From Prauserella alba (GTDB taxonomy: Bacteria > Actinomycetota > Actinomycetes > Mycobacteriales > Pseudonocardiaceae), in NCBI RefSeq assembly GCF_024171735.1, contig NZ_JAMTCH010000003.1, positions 980,841 through 1,044,840 of the forward strand: a DNA stretch of 64,000 bases, read 5' to 3'. Position 1 is the first letter of the stretch; each line of letters opens with the position of its first letter. Positions 62,729 through 64,000 of the stretch are shown piece after piece. Below the pieces are notes generated by a model. The model ran no database searches. It saw only the letters and a program-made list of their open reading frames with translations, and had not been told where the DNA came from. The position numbers and the translations under genes were made by a program.

Positions 62729-64000
62729 ATGACGGAACCGGACGTGCCGCAGAGTCACCCGCCCGCTCGCCCCCTGCTCGACCGTCACCGCGCCGTGCTG
62801 CCGAGCTGGCTGTCGCTCTACTACGACGAGCCGATCGAGATCGTGAGCGGCGACGGCAGACGGGTCACCGACGGCGACGGCCGCACCTACCTCGACTTCT
62901 TCGCCGGCATCCTCACCAACGCGATCGGCTACGACGTACCCGAGATCTCCGACGCGGTACGCCGCCAGCTCGACTCGGGCGTGCTGCACACCTCGACCCT
63001 GTACCTGATCCGCAAGCAGGTCGAGCTGGCCGAGCGGATCGCCGAGCTCTCCGGCATCCCGGACGCGAAGGTGTTCTTCACCAACTCGGGCACCGAGGCG
63101 AACGAGACCGCGCTGATGCTCGCCACGCAGTACCGGCGCAGCAACCAGATCCTGGCGCTGCGGAACTCGTACCACGGCAGGGCGTTCGGCACCGTCGGCA
63201 TCACCGGCAACCGCGGCTGGTCGGCGAGTTCGCTCTCCCCGGTGAAGGTCAGCTACGTGCACGGCGGCTACCGCTACCGCGGCCCGTTCTCCGGTCTCGA
63301 CGACGCCGGCTACATCGATGCCTGCACCGAGGATCTGCGCGACGTGCTGCGCACCACCACCTCCGGCGACGTGGCCGCGCTCATCGCCGAGCCGATCCAG
63401 GGAGTCGGCGGGTTCGCCACGCCTCCCGACGGGATGTTCGGAGCGTTCAAGGAGGTGCTCGACTCCCACGGCATCCTGCTGATATCCGACGAGGTCCAGA
63501 CCGGCTGGGGCCGCACGGGGGAGCACTTCTGGGGCATCGACGCGCACGGGGTGACGCCGGACATCATGACGTTCGCCAAGGGGCTGGGCAACGGCCTGGC
63601 CATCGGTGGGGTCGTCGCCCGCGGCGACATCATGGACTGCCTCGGGGCGAACTCGATCTCGACGTTCGGCGGCAACCCCGTCTCCACGGCCGGTGCCCGG
63701 GCGACCCTCGACTACGTACTGGACCACGACCTGCAGGGCAACGCCGCGAAACAGGGCACGGCCCTGCTGACCGGCCTGCGGGACATCCAGGCCGGGCACG
63801 CCCTCGTCGGCGACGTCCGCGGCAAGGGCCTGATGATCGGGGTGGAGCTGGTGCGGCCCGGCAGCGACGAACCGGACCCGGCCGCGGCGGGCCGCGTACT
63901 CGAGGAGACCAAGGCGCGTGGCCTGCTCATCGGCAAGGGCGGACTGCACGGCAACGTGCTGCGTCTCGCGCCGCCGATGACGCTCACCGACGAGGAGACC
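62729..64000 (+). CDS. Class III aminotransferase, probable beta-alanine/omega-amino acid aminotransferase, 3' partial
   Basis: The first 424 residues of a fold-type I PLP aminotransferase run off the window; the end falls on a codon boundary. FFTNSGTEANETALMLA, HGRAFGTVG, EPIQGVGGF, LISDEVQTGWGRTGEHFWG and the PLP Lys284 in TFAKGLGNG are class III signatures. ATG 62729 follows CGGAGG. In a pyrimidine context it would deaminate beta-alanine to malonate semialdehyde, the last shared step of the reductive pathway; annotated relatives also act on aspartate/4-aminobutyrate. The PucR gene is its divergent neighbour. Confidence 0.88.
   Translation, partial: MTEPDVPQSHPPARPLLDRHRAVLPSWLSLYYDEPIEIVSGDGRRVTDGDGRTYLDFFAGILTNAIGYDVPEISDAVRRQLDSGVLHTSTLYLIRKQVELAERIAELSGIPDAKVFFTNSGTEANETALMLATQYRRSNQILALRNSYHGRAFGTVGITGNRGWSASSLSPVKVSYVHGGYRYRGPFSGLDDAGYIDACTEDLRDVLRTTTSGDVAALIAEPIQGVGGFATPPDGMFGAFKEVLDSHGILLISDEVQTGWGRTGEHFWGIDAHGVTPDIMTFAKGLGNGLAIGGVVARGDIMDCLGANSISTFGGNPVSTAGARATLDYVLDHDLQGNAAKQGTALLTGLRDIQAGHALVGDVRGKGLMIGVELVRPGSDEPDPAAAGRVLEETKARGLLIGKGGLHGNVLRLAPPMTLTDEET

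Overview
This is a high-GC actinomycete chromosome segment with dense, strongly G/C-third-position coding on both strands. The actinobacterial gene types (F420-type LLM oxidoreductase, short PolA-like 3'-5' exonuclease/polymerase, SSI-family inhibitor, IdeR-type iron box, PucR and IclR regulators) point to a mycelial actinomycete. Pseudonocardiales is my best guess, but it is an inference. I see no rRNA, tRNA, CRISPR array or insertion sequence.

Layout. 1-4647: a molybdenum hydroxylase (CO-dehydrogenase-like, form II type) with small, large and FAD subunits plus a CoxG-type protein. 4742-5809: a flavin oxidoreductase. 6038-11858: a tandem glycine riboswitch ahead of gcvP-gcvT-gcvH-glyA. 11939-16134 (minus strand): O-methyltransferase, two small proteins, Bcr/CflA efflux pump and two tandem paralogous lipoproteins. 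16333-21854: HrpA helicase facing an ABC-F ATPase. 22062-27564: a putative cyclic-nucleotide signalling/defence locus with a PycTM (Pycsar-effector) membrane protein, a Crp-like regulator, a class III nucleotide cyclase, a STAND-like ATPase and a membrane-anchored protein. 27652-31223: exonuclease/polymerase and acyl-CoA synthetase. 31224-32467: degenerate DNA with two frameshifted genes. 32468-36408: helix-turn-helix regulator, secreted subtilase, SDR and histidine phosphatase.

36754-51326 is a purine/glyoxylate salvage region. uraD, uraH and urate oxidase turn urate into S-allantoin. The AllE cupin acts later in the ureide branch. gcl, hyi, glxR and glxK take glyoxylate to glycerate phosphate. 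A malic enzyme and a DUF6986-type aldolase suggest a second exit, glyoxylate to malate to pyruvate. An IclR-family regulator and paired 14-bp operator-like sites in three promoters tie the region together, and an NCS2 permease probably imports urate or xanthine.

51461-55432: bacterioferritin-comigratory peroxiredoxin, TetR regulator, GMC (cholesterol-oxidase-like) oxidoreductase and an iron-regulated siderophore-interacting protein. 55514-64000: a reductive pyrimidine catabolism cluster (LLM oxidoreductase, dihydropyrimidinase, beta-ureidopropionase, NCS1 transporter on the minus strand; PucR regulator; divergent class III aminotransferase running off the window), interrupted by an SSI-type protease inhibitor.

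The best candidate for an undescribed system is 22062-27564. It carries a Pycsar-type cyclase and effector, but adds a Crp-like cyclic-nucleotide receptor and a STAND-like ATPase whose N-terminus shares a short V-x-G-x-x-N-T-V-N motif with the C-terminal tail of the cyclase.
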